Positions 21,840-31,200 of a stretch of 64,000 nucleotides of DNA are shown here, piece after piece. A model generated the notes under the pieces. The model was not told where the DNA came from. It saw only the letters and a program-made list of their open reading frames with translations, and made no database searches. Position numbers and translations under genes: made by a program. The stretch comes from Eumeta japonica. Taxonomy: Eukaryota; Arthropoda; Insecta; Lepidoptera; Psychidae. Location of the stretch: NCBI GenBank assembly GCA_005406025.1, contig BGZK01001608.1, forward strand, positions 1 through 64,000. The letters are read 5' to 3'. The first letter of the stretch is position 1; every line of letters starts with the position of its first letter.

Positions 21840-22680
21840 CGAGCGTTCCGTACCGAGCTGACGTGCCGATCGTAGAGCTCTGTGCCGCGCCGCAACCGCA
21901 GTACAACTCCGCATTTCTCGCTCGACTTAGCCGCCGCGCTGTTGTTCCTCGGTCCCTTGTCTTTCACGGTTTCCCATATAATACGAGCGCCGCCTAATTG
22001 GATTGTGTCGGGAGGTGCGCCTCTCCTACTATCCCCGCATCTTGTTGGAAGGTGCCAATCTGCGAGACCACGTCCCCTTCGGACCGTCTACCTGGTGGTC
22101 TACCGAGACTGGCAGCCGGTATGAGGCATCCAGTGGCCTTCGGAGCCTCCATCATCAGCGTGGGGACACACCTTCGGATGCACCGGGGAGCTGCATGCGG
22201 CGGACACATCGACGGGCGGAACTGCGGCGACGTCATCGGTCTTCACAACCAGGTGTCACCGAAGTCGAGGAATCCCCGGAGCCCCTCCTGCATTCATTTG
22301 CGGGGTTGTCTCCGACATCGAAGAGGGCGAGACTTTACATCGCTCGCAGGGATGCCAGCGATTAAAGTTTGAATTTGCCGCCTACACCGACTTTGAGTGA
22401 CGTCTGTGCAGCAGCGATGGCGACGCATACGGTCGCCGAAGATGGCCGAGAGGTTGCGGAAGTCCCCGAGCAACTTAAATCGAACAGAAAAATTTATTCG
22501 ATTTTCGGAGGGTTTGATCCGGCGACATCGAGGTCCTACGAAGACGACCTAAGCCGCGCAGCCACCGACGCCTTACGGCAGTGGAGCGAAATCTCGACTG
22601 CTTGAGGCAAAAACAGCGCCATCAGACGGGTCGACGCCTCACCTCATATGACGCCGAGCCTGGGAACAAGCGGCCGATAA
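21840..22680. other. GC-rich block, function not recognised
   Basis: Much richer in G and C than its surroundings. It has open frames on both strands, the longest on the plus strand at about 22003-22365 and 22369-22605. The second contains IYSIFGGFDPATSRSYEDD and ends at TGA 22603-22605. I do not recognise either product. It may be a fragment of a mobile-element protein or an exonic remnant. Confidence 0.4.
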
Positions 22681-23058
22681 CGTAGGTCTTAGCTAAATTA
22701 AATAGATACTAATTAATTGATTTAAAATTGAATTTATACCCAAATTGTCTTAACCATTATTAAATGATTAGAATTATTGTTAGAATAAAATGTTTAGATT
22801 CATTGAAAAAAAAATTTCAAAAATTTTGAAAATGATATTCAAATGATACTTATTTTTATAACAAAACATTAAATTTATATGAAATTCATAAATTGAATTC
22901 AAATTTTTCGATTGCCAAATCAAAAACTTTTAAAATCAATACACATGAAAGTTCGGTGATGTATATCTTTCGAACGCTTAATTTAATCACCAAAACATAA
23001 GAAACAATTTTAATAGAGCAGTTAATTTCCTACAAAAATTTGTATTGCGCATATTATA
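22681..23058. other. AT-rich sequence, nothing recognised
   Basis: No open frame, repeat or signal that I can support. Confidence 0.6.
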
Positions 23059-23062
23059 ATAG

Positions 23063-23354
23063 TGTAGCGCGCACTTGTCATTTATTTTAAATACAAATAT
23101 TCATCGGTATACGCTCGGTAAACTTCGGCACAATTCGAGTCGGGAGCCGTTAAAAGCCGAACGCGCGCACCGGGGCAGTCCCGCCGCAGCCCGCTTGACA
23201 TGTGTACGGTTATTGCAAAACTCAATGTAATTATATAATTTTAAGGTATTTCCTCTAAACAATATGTTTGCGTGTACACTGGTGGACATTAAACTGATTT
23301 GTTTCATCTTTGTGTGTCGTTATTTAAATGATGAACCCACCGGCGCACGCTACA
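23063..23354 (+). repeat. 5' LTR of the deleted gypsy element
   Basis: A 292-bp repeat starting TGTAGCG and ending CGCTACA. It differs from the 3' LTR by a 2-base GC insertion near the start and otherwise matches by eye. Confidence 0.93.
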
Positions 23355-23375
23355 GTGATCGCCCAACGCGGGCCT
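23355..23375 (+). promoter_or_regulatory. Probable primer-binding site
   Basis: Directly after the 5' LTR, GTGATCGCCCAACG resembles the lysine-tRNA type site (TGGCGCCCAACG) with changes in the first bases. The tRNA assignment is tentative. Confidence 0.45.
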
Positions 23376-23486
23376 CTGAGTAGCCGGTAGTTTAATCCGT
23401 TTTCATATTGTGCTGTGTGGGTGCCGCGGATTCAAAATCACATATGTGCTGTCCTGTCTCCTAGTTGCGTAAGCTTGTGCTTCACG

Positions 23487-24840
23487 ATGCCACGTAAAGA
23501 GCATATCGAGCCCGCTACGACAGCTCGAGACGACGAACATCACGATGGTTCTGGGATCGTCACCAGGGCTCAGGCTGCCGCCGCCGCCTCATCTGACCGG
23601 CTCGTCGGTGGCACCACGGTCCCCGTGTTTGACTTGCGCGACGGTGCCGATCCATCTCCGTGTATGTCCGCGCCTACGGCCACACCTGCACCACTTTTGG
23701 CTGGAGTTTCTGAAGATCAGTTGGCTGCCTTGCTTTCGACCCTGGCCAGGTCACAAGCGGAGTCAATCGTATTCTTATACAATCATTATTGGCACCGGCG
23801 CCGAACGGCGATGGAACGACCTCGCCGACCCGAGCTCTGCCGCTCTCGGGTCACCGTTCTGCAGCGCCGCATCTGCACGTTCTGGAAGTTTTGCAAAATG
23901 CACGGCTCGTTTTGATGGTAGTGCCAGTGATCCTGACGTGCTCGAAACGTTCCTAGACGCCATCAAGGTCTACAAAGAATGTTTGAATATTAACGATGAG
24001 CACGCCCTCCGTGGATTACCTATTCTTCTGACCGGTAATGCCGCGGTATGGTGGCGCGGTATCAAATCGACGGTGTCTACGTGGCCGGACGCTGTTTATA
24101 AACTTCGATCTATGTATGGTGTGCCGCGACCAGCTCATAAAATTTTTAGCGATATTTTTCTATGGAACAGGGTTCCGTGCGCGCCGATATATTCATTACG
24201 CGAGTTCGCGCGCTTTTCGCCAAATTACCATACGAATTAAGTGAAATTACAAAAATAGACATTGTTTACGGTTTGCTCGATCGCCGCATAAGGAAACGTG
24301 TACCTCGTGAGTTAATACATTCATTAGACGTTTTAGTGAATAAATCACGGCTCGTGGAGGAGTCTCTGGCTGAAGCTGTAACTACAAAGGCGGGAGCCGC
24401 CGACCGTGTTTCTGCGCCTGGTAGGCTGCCCGGTACCGGCCGCGTCGAGTGGCCGGCGCGCGCCGCCACAGCTTCATCGCCCAGCGCCGGCGGCGCGCGG
24501 CCGCGTGCTCCGCTCCCAGCATGAGTCACGCCGCTTCGTCGCGCGTCACCCGCGCCCGCTCTCGACACGAGTAGCGCTGTTTCGCCCGTGTCGCCACGGC
24601 TCGAGCGTCGGATAACGGTGACACGCATCCGCGCGCTCTTTCGAATATACGGCAGCTAAGTAAATTTAGTAATAAGACTTATTGTGTTTACTGTCGTAAA
24701 ACAGGTCATAATCGTGATAATTGTGCTCAGTTAAAACGTAAAAATGTTACGTCTTCCTCTCTTAGTTGCTATGGTTGTGGTACTAAAGGTGTAATTCGCG
24801 CTAATTGTGATTCATGTAAACAACAAAAGAATCGTTTTCG
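23487..24840 (+). pseudogene. Gag of the deleted gypsy element
   Basis: Start ATG 23487 (MPRKEHIEP). A capsid-type region runs from about 23880 to 24380, with YKECLNINDEHALRGL, AAVWWRG and, after a frameshift near 24160, ADIFITRVRALFAKLP, which is typical of retrotransposon Gag. Two zinc knuckles follow at about 24685-24820 (CVYCRKTGHNRDNC, then CYGCGTKG...C). A GC-rich low-complexity stretch lies at 24400-24620. Frameshifts near 23770, 24160 and 24520 break the frame. Confidence 0.82.
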
Positions 24841-25039
24841 TCTTGTGATTTAGCTTATAATGATAATGTTTCTAGTAGTAATGTTTGCAAAATGATTTAT
24901 CTATGAATGCTATGTCTAATAATTTTTGTTTAAATGATAATGTGTCTTATGATCCTACGAGTGTTCAGAATTTTAACGAAAATGTAATATCTATGAATAT
25001 AAGTGCTTTACACTGCGAGGGACTGACACGGTCGACGTC

Positions 25040-25660
25040 TTGTGCCGGCGCTTCGTGCGATGGCCGGCCTATCTTGGGTATAAAGTGTTAGGCATTACTG
25101 GGACTGGGTTGATAGATACCGCCGCTAAACGAAGTATTGCAGGTTCATCTTTATACGCGCTATTGGTTAAACGTGGTCAAAAGTTCCGTAGCAGTAAAAT
25201 GATAGTAAAGCTTGCCGACGGTTCTGTCAATAATATTAATGTTAAACTTGCGGACGTAATCGTCACTCTTAAGCATTTAAATATTCCTTTGACGTTTATT
25301 ATTTTGCCTAATTCAAGTAATAATGAAACTTTACTAGGTATCGATTTCATACGTAAAGCCGGTTTGATTATTAATCTTTCTACAAATACATGGTTGACAG
25401 CCGATCGACCTCATGTCATTTATCCTCTTAGGTGTGAAACTTCTGTGAACACGATCGAATGTGCTTCTACGGATGTTTTGAGGATCGACGAAGGTACAAT
25501 GCTGTCCCCGCCAGAAAGAGATGATCTAGCCCGTCTACCACAGGAATATCAAGATATTTTTACACAAGGGGGAGGACCGACGCTGTTTGCGGAACATCGC
25601 ATTGATACCGGTGACCACCCTCATATTGCGGTGCCGCCCTACCGCCTAACACCCAACCTT
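25040..25660 (+). pseudogene. Retropepsin-like protease and start of pol
   Basis: LIDTAAKRSIAG near 25111 corresponds to the active-site D-T/S-G-A of retroviral-type proteases, with the usual G changed to A. LLGIDFIRKAGLIIN near 25335 is the conserved C-terminal part of the fold. The frame runs on to RIDTGDHPHIAVPPYRL, the stretch just before the RT domain in gypsy pol, where it breaks off near 25655. Confidence 0.82.
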
Positions 25661-26048
25661 TCGAAGCTTGTTGACACTCTCCAAAACAGTAAAGAAAGCG
25701 CTGAGCGGCAACAAGACTTACGTAAATCTCTTAAGGATAAGAGTCGACGGGATGGTACCCTAATTGTCGGTGACTTGGTACTTATGAAAACGCACGTTCT
25801 AGTAGTAGCATAAAGGAGTGACTTCCAGTTTGTACCTAAACGTGACGGTCCGTACCTTATCCACAAAAGGTCAGTCCGACGACATATTTGTTGGCTTATC
25901 CAGAGACACCCGATAAGCCCATCGGTAAGTATCACATCTCGGATTTAAAAGGTACCATGCGCGGGAGGATGCATGTTCTAATGTACCGGAACCAGTTAAA
26001 CGACGTCGAGGTAGGCCGCGTAAAATACCTATTATACAGTAAATCGTT
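25661..26048 (+). pseudogene. Integrase C-terminal remnant joined to protease
   Basis: From about 25661 the same frame reads as the far end of pol: VGDLVLMKTHVL near 25770, then in another frame KRDGPYLI (the GPY/F motif of gypsy integrases) near 25838. The RT, RNase H and catalytic DDE core that should lie in between are absent. The join keeps the frame open across the deletion point. Confidence 0.8.
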
Positions 26049-26076
26049 TGACTAGGTGTGAGGACACTCCCTAGTC

Positions 26077-26086
26077 AAAGGGAGAC
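26077..26086 (+). promoter_or_regulatory. Polypurine tract of the deleted gypsy element
   Basis: AAAGGGAGAC immediately before the 3' LTR, the expected place for plus-strand priming. A small hairpin (arms GACTAGG and CCTAGTC) lies just upstream at 26049-26075. Confidence 0.7.
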
Positions 26087-26376
26087 TGTAGCGCACTTGT
26101 CATTTATTTTAAATACAAATATTCATCGGTATACGCTCGGTAAACTTCGGCACAATTCGAGTCGGGAGCCGTTAAAAGCCGAACGCGCGCACCGGGGCAG
26201 TCCCGCCGCAGCCCGCTTGACATGTGTACGGTTATTGCAAAACTCAATGTAATTATATAATTTTAAGGTATTTCCTCTAAACAATATGTTTGCGTGTACA
26301 CTGGTGGACATTAAACTGATTTGTTTCATCTTTGTGTGTCGTTATTTAAATGATGAACCCACCGGCGCACGCTACA
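26087..26376 (+). repeat. 3' LTR of the deleted gypsy element
   Basis: A 290-bp copy of 23063-23354, ending CGCTACA and followed by the duplication ATAG. Confidence 0.93.
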
Positions 26377-26554
26377 ATAGTTATTTATTGTGAAATTATA
26401 AAATTCATAAACAAAAATGAAATTTGTCTTAAAATAATCAAATTTAAATCTTCAATATCTTTCAAATGGTAAGATTTACAGAAAAAAAATATGATACCTT
26501 TTTGTAGAGCATTAAATTTACTAGAAAATTTTTCACTCATAGCATGAGTTTTTT

Positions 26555-27095
26555 TCCATTAATGTTCGGTTTCGCTGTGGATGTTGACGCATGGCCAGGT
26601 AGTTTCCATGATTTTCTTCTTTTTGGATTATCATAATATATCCACTTTTCATCACCAGTGACGATTCTATGTATTTTTTTTTTTATTTGTGCCTAGCAAA
26701 CCGCATTTCACTCGTGCATAATCGGCGTTCAACATCTCTCGGCTTTAATTCGTATAGAACCCAATTACCTTATTTATAAATCATTCGTAACGATTTTAAA
26801 CAATTCGAGACTGCTTGCTGAGTAAGTACCTTTTCCGTTTGAAACAAATTTTCCTCCAATAATTCCTCCAATTCTGCATCCTCATAAATTTTTGCCCTTC
26901 CACAGCGATCTTTTTCTTCTACGTCAAAATTACTGTTTTTAAATTTTTGAAAACACTCACATGTTCTCTTCTCAAGGTAACCTCATTGTATGCTTCTACG
27001 AGCAATCGATGTGCCTCAGCTGCAGATTTTTTTAAATTAAAAAAGTAAATTAACGATCCCAACAAATGACGTTTATTTGGCTCAAATTTAGACAT
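26555..27095 (-). pseudogene. Mariner transposase remnant 1
   Basis: The minus strand begins at ATG 27093-27095 and reads MSKFEPNKRHLLGS, then, after frameshifts, RAKIYEDAELEELLEENL near 26880, YELKPRDVERR near 26740 and HRIVTGDEKWIYYDNPKRRK near 26660. These are classic mariner signatures (DD34D). The first catalytic D is in TGDEKW. The C-terminal half is missing after about 26555. The gene is inactive. Confidence 0.87.
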
Positions 27096-27690
27096 TTTTG
27101 GAAAAAATATATGATGCTAATATGAAGTAAATAATATGATAGGGTTATATTGTTCTTGAATGAGCAACCTAATTTTCAAGCCGGTAATCATCTGCGAATT
27201 CTAACGTAAGCCTCGTGCCATGCCATCTCTCTCAAAACGGCGGAAACTAATTTGTACTTCTAAAATATCATAAAATTGTTAAAAAACAAAAACCATCTAT
27301 TCATCCGATTGCTACCAAATTTCACAGGATCACCTGCTGAACTGATCCGAAGATGTCCTGAAAATTTCATTAAAATCGGCCCAGCTGTTTTATAGTCCAC
27401 GGGGGGGTATACATATACAGATCAATGACCATATTTATTGTGATAACTCAGAAACTTTATTTTTTTTATCCAAGATAACTACCATTATAAGTATTTGATA
27501 TTAATTTCAACTTAATTACTGACTTCATGCTGATAGCTTAATAAACATCTTTTAAGAAAAAGGTTCTTAACAGACAAACAGATAACGGTGATGAAGTGTT
27601 CCTTTTAAGACACAAAACCCTTAAAAGAAGAAAACTCATTGAATTATGAATAATACGGAGTATTTTTTATACCATTGTTATTAAAAATAT
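27096..27690. other. AT-rich sequence with repeat-like scraps
   Basis: Nothing coding was recognised. Sequence near 27300-27410 (ATTTCACAGGATCACC...) has the look of a dispersed repeat tail, and GGGGGGG occurs near 27405. Confidence 0.45.
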
Positions 27691-27700
27691 GACAACTTAC

Positions 27701-27793
27701 CACCAAGATATGAAGCAGTATGTCTGAGCGACGTGCCTTGGCCTGTTCTGTCTGGAACTGCTGTGGCACTTTGGCCTGACACACCAGCTCTTT
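27701..27793 (-). CDS. Exon (duplicate copy) of probable Myb/SANT-like gene
   Basis: The minus strand gives a 93-base open segment between an acceptor (ATATAG) and a strong donor (GGTG/GTAAGT). It encodes RAGVSGQSATAVPDRTGQG and so on, ending in SYLGG. It has the same length, frame phase, boundaries and core sequence as the exon at 29739-29831, so the two arose by tandem exon duplication. The function of the encoded piece is unknown. Confidence 0.6.
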
Positions 27794-27849
27794 CTATATT
27801 GTTTAAAACTACATTGTTTTAATTATAATTAAATAATTATTATATACTA

Positions 27850-28410
27850 GCTGGCCCGGCAGACAATTTTCTGCACTTTCCTGTAGATGACTTGCCCCTA
27901 TAGTTAAAGTTTGCAACTGCACCAACATCGACGAATTACGTTTTTTTTCTTTCTTTTGTATCGATAGACGTCAATTTCAATCTGTCTCGTTTTAGACTCT
28001 AGTTTTGTTCTCAATTTTGTTTCCGGTCTTGCTTTCGATTCTAATCGTGGCCCTGATCCCGATTCTGCTCTCCGTCCCACTTTTAATTTCCTACTCCGCT
28101 CATGATTTCGATCCTGCTCTTTGTCCTTGATTTCATCTCGATCTAATCACTATTCCGATTTTGTTCCTGATCCCAATTGCACTTATATTTTAACATCATA
28201 TAGATTAACTAATACATTAGTTTAAGTTTTAAGTTTTTTTCACACAGGAAACCTAAAAATATTGTGATAAAAAGTATCCTAAATGTAGCCCAGTAAGCTC
28301 TTCTACCTTCTGGTGAAAATCACATCGTGATCTAGTCAGCCGTTCTGAAAATACCCCGGTCAAACAGACAGACATAGATGGATACAAAGGGTTATTTTCT
28401 TTCATACAAA
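27850..28410 (+). repeat. Pyrimidine-rich dispersed repeat, copy 1
   Basis: Starts CTAGCTGGCCCGGCAGAC, has an internal loose minisatellite of TCGATTCCGATCCCG-like units (about 28000-28190), and ends near ACAGACAGACATAGATGG and AAAGGGTTATTTT. The same architecture recurs at 53897-56740, where a LINE interrupts it. Partial copies lie at 33750-33960, 52830-53080 and 58690-58920. Its class was not recognised; no coding capacity is seen. Confidence 0.7.
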
Positions 28411-28439
28411 CCTTGTTCTGGCAATAATAAATACAACAT

Positions 28440-29155
28440 AAAAAGAATTCACAACTTCAAATGCTAGTTTGTGGCCACAGTACTGAGATACCATGTTATT
28501 TTAGGACCAGTAGAATAAAATTTTGGGCTCAGTATAGTACTTTTGAAAGCAATAGGGGATGGTAAATTTTCATCAATTTTTTTAAATAAAGCTATCTTGT
28601 AACTGTAAAAATGTTTAACACCCTCACAAGTCTTTTCGTTGGATATGTGACGCATTTTTTTTTAATTTTATAATTTGTCTACCCAAAAGTGATCTCCACA
28701 TTCAAAATGAATTTATTTATGTCTCACATTTATCTATGGGTCACAAAAATTAACATGGGTACTAATTTTTTGCCTTAATCAGGCCATTATATTTAGAGCG
28801 AATTGGCTGTGATTAACAGATACATGAATGATTCAATAAGGGTTCCATTTTTTCATTCGGAAATTAGGAACCTTAGAAAATAAAAATTAAACACATTTCA
28901 ATTACCGAAGTATTTTATTACAATATACATTGTCAGTTACACTTACAGTTACACTTATGAAAAAAAAAGTGTGTCAGCTCCGACGCACGAATGGACTTTA
29001 CCGCTTTAAGATGATATAGTACATATAGATTAGTATAATGGTAAAAGAAAGTATCTATTATATTATTCAAAGCATAATATACAATTCATTTATTTATGTT
29101 AATAGTAAAACAATTAATTCGTCATTTAAGAAAATATTGAAAATAATTATGTTAT
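28440..29155. other. AT-rich sequence, nothing firmly recognised
   Basis: A minus-strand open stretch of 63 codons lies at 28464-28655 but resembles nothing I know. The remainder is low-complexity AT-rich sequence. Confidence 0.45.
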
Positions 29156-29510
29156 TCAATAAAATTTTAAGTAAGATTGATTTTCTTTATCATTGACGTT
29201 ATCTTGCGTATTCTTTATCACAGGAACAATAGCGGTATCATTAAACACTGAAACAAATGGTTTATGGTAACTAAAATATGATACATGAATGTCGGAAGAT
29301 ACATGTGTGATAAATCGTGAAAACATCGCATCAATAATTGTACCATATCTAGTTGTCTCTAGTGTTCTGTCAGAAATTATATCTAAGTTCAGTTCATCTT
29401 TCAGAAATTGTACTAAACGGAAACCATATTCTTTATTAAAATTAATATTAAAATCTCCACCAAGTATAAGTGGAAGTTCATGGTAACGTTTCTTTTATAG
29501 TTTTGAACCC
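29156..29510 (-). pseudogene. APE/EEP-type endonuclease fragment with C-terminus
   Basis: The minus strand reads ELPLILGGDFNINFNKEYG, then TTRYGTIIDAMFSR, then HVSYFSYHKPFVSVF, and ends at the TGA complementary to 29156-29158. GDFN, the T-x-x-G-x-x-I-D stretch and SYxSYHKP are the conserved parts of exonuclease-endonuclease-phosphatase domains found in retroelements and in some Helitron-type proteins of insects. The N-terminal half is missing and a stop lies just upstream near 29500. It sits in the intron between the two duplicated exons. Confidence 0.7.
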
Positions 29511-29738
29511 CCTTCTGTATACACTAACAATGATTCGTGGAGTAAATCTATTATATTTGTCACATTCTGATTGATTGACATGTAAACAGTAACCATGACG
29601 ATTTATTTATTTCAGTAACCATGATGATAGCGTAACGTCATTTATCTAACACTTGATTTTACTCCCATAAAATTCCATACCCCGGGCCTAAATACGAAAT
29701 CGATTCTTAAGGAGTAAACTCCAAAAATCATTACTTAC

Positions 29739-29831
29739 CACCAAAATGTGAATCAGTATGCTTGGCCGACGTGCCTAGGCCCGTCCCGCCTGCAACCGCT
29801 GTGGCAATTTGGCCTGATACATCAGCTCTCT
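29739..29831 (-). CDS. Exon of probable Myb/SANT-like gene (93 bp)
   Basis: Minus strand, acceptor ATATAG and donor GGTG/GTAAGT. Reads RADVSGQIATAVAGGTGLG and so on, ending in HFGG. It enters in phase 1, as required by the exon at 29906-29966, and leaves in phase 1. That means the 93-base exon can be skipped, included or swapped for the copy at 27701-27793 without changing the frame. Confidence 0.65.
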
Positions 29832-29905
29832 CTATATTATTTAAAATCATATTGTTTAATATTCAGTTGAATAAATTTCATATATTTCCAAAATAATTAT
29901 CTTAC

Positions 29906-29966
29906 GATTTATTTGTTCCTGCATCCTGACTTGCTCTTCCACAGTAATTGACGGTGACGAAGGTCC
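29906..29966 (-). CDS. Exon of probable Myb/SANT-like gene (61 bp)
   Basis: Minus strand, acceptor TTTTCAG and donor ATC/GTAAGA. Encodes GPSSPSITVEEQVRMQEQIN in phase 0 from the preceding exon and ends in phase 1. A short helical, charged segment is plausible. Confidence 0.65.
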
Positions 29967-30323
29967 CTGAAAATCTGATAATTTTATAAATAGTTTATAG
30001 TTTTTATAAATAGTCAGATTAGAAATATTCACACAGAAAAGCAGTATATTTCTATTTCGTGAGACGTGACAGAGGTGGCCAAACCCCGTCGTGCACGGGC
30101 GTACACACGGTGGCTTTAGTGGAGTGATTAAGCTAGGCTATACAAACAGTATAATAAAAAGGATATTATACAATTTTAGGTTGTACAATAGGATACAATT
30201 CAACTTGTCACCATATTAAGATACTGAAAATATTAATCTATGAAGATAATGATGAAGTAATAAAATACACATTATACATAACAATATATGTAAAAAAATA
30301 ATTAAAATTTTCAATTTGTTTTC

Positions 30324-30366
30324 TATTGTTTTCTAGCTATATGGGACATATAGCTAGAAAACAATA
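30324..30366. repeat. Perfect 20-bp inverted repeat with 3-base loop
   Basis: Left arm 30324-30343, loop GGA, right arm 30347-30366. It lies 16 bases beyond the donor side of the exon at 30382-30558, in the presumed intron. Confidence 0.9.
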
Positions 30367-30381
30367 TCAATAGAATCTTAC

Positions 30382-30558
30382 AAAAGCAGGCACTCGCTGT
30401 TGTGGGTCTCCATACACTGCACCGTCTCCGAGGTTAGCCAATACTTTCACCTCCATATCAGTCACGTCATAGCAGTTTCCTCTTGAAGAGCCGCGATGTG
30501 CATCTTGGCGTTTTGCAGTTATTCGCATTTTGACTTTATGCTTCAGATGAGCCCAGTA
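30382..30558 (-). CDS. Exon of probable Myb/SANT-like DNA-binding protein (177 bp)
   Basis: Minus strand, acceptor TTTGAATGTAG and donor CTTTT/GTAAGA; 59 codons without a stop. Reads YWAHLKHKVKMRITAKRQ, later NCYDVTDMEVKVLANLGDG and ends QQRVPAF. The W-x-x-L-K-x-K-x-K start followed by basic residues resembles the last helix and tail of insect Myb/SANT-like DNA-binding domains. Phase fits the downstream exons exactly (0, then 1, then 1). The family assignment is inference from the pattern. Confidence 0.65.
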
Positions 30559-30668
30559 CTACATTCAAAAATTAGTATATGAAGTGAATTTTGCAAATAT
30601 GTCCAAGAAGAAGAAAGAAAAGTGCAAATGGAAATTAAATTGAAGGTGTATTGACATTATAAACTTAC

Positions 30669-30702
30669 GCGCTTCCTCCTCTGACCAGATTTTTGGCGCC
30701 GC
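30669..30702 (-). CDS. Possible upstream exon end with Myb/SANT start motif
   Basis: The minus strand reads APKIWSEEEA followed by donor GC/GTAAGT. W-S-x-E-E-E is the usual first helix of a SANT domain. However, it would leave in phase 1 while the next exon needs phase 0, and the intervening 110 bases do not hold the rest of the domain. Either an exon is missing or this is a remnant. No start codon is visible. Confidence 0.35.
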
Positions 30703-31200
30703 CAAACAATTTTAATTTAAGGGCGAGGTTAGTCCATGATTGTTATATCGTCTCATTTGACCTCATTCCCATGTCTGCACCTCCTGTGTGCGTCGACAAA
30801 TATCCAAAGAGCTCGTCAAGTTGCCGTTAGGACACACGATTGTCCACTACAAGCAAATTATAGATTAGTTAAATCGAAACTAAACGAATATTTAAAAACT
30901 TTAAAGACAAAGTATTTAACGAAGTTTTAAAAATGTACAATAGGTACTTAGGACTATAGCAAAAATGATTACAATAAAAGTACATATGTATATAAAAGAA
31001 ATAGTTGTGTAGAGTAATAGTATTAATTTTAGTACTTACTGTTTTCTTTTGTAACTTTAAATAAAAGTTTAAAACTTTGAAATACACAGAGAGTGAAAAA
31101 CTACAACCAGAACATCACAGCCAAAATATGTAATTCATCAAAAAGTTTTAGGCTATGATAGAGTGACAAAACACAATGCCAAACGTCAAAAGATATTTTA
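30703..31200. other. Non-coding sequence, nothing recognised
   Basis: Short direct and inverted motifs only. The stretch 30730-30860 looks like a dispersed repeat fragment but could not be assigned. Confidence 0.45.

Larger units (their letters stand above)
23063..26376 (+). mobile_element. Gypsy-type LTR element with most of pol deleted
   Basis: A 3.3-kb element with two LTRs that are almost identical, flanked by the 4-bp target duplication ATAG (23059-23062 and 26377-26380). Inside are gag with two zinc knuckles, a retropepsin-like protease, and then an abrupt jump to the C-terminal end of integrase. Reverse transcriptase, RNase H and the integrase core are missing. A full gypsy element would be about 5 kb or more. 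The close match of the LTRs suggests a recent insertion, so the deleted form was probably moved by proteins from an intact relative. Confidence 0.93.

Noticed and set aside
22003..22365. Defined gene in the GC-rich block
   Set aside because: Open frames exist on both strands and none resembles a known family, so it is listed as unrecognised sequence only.
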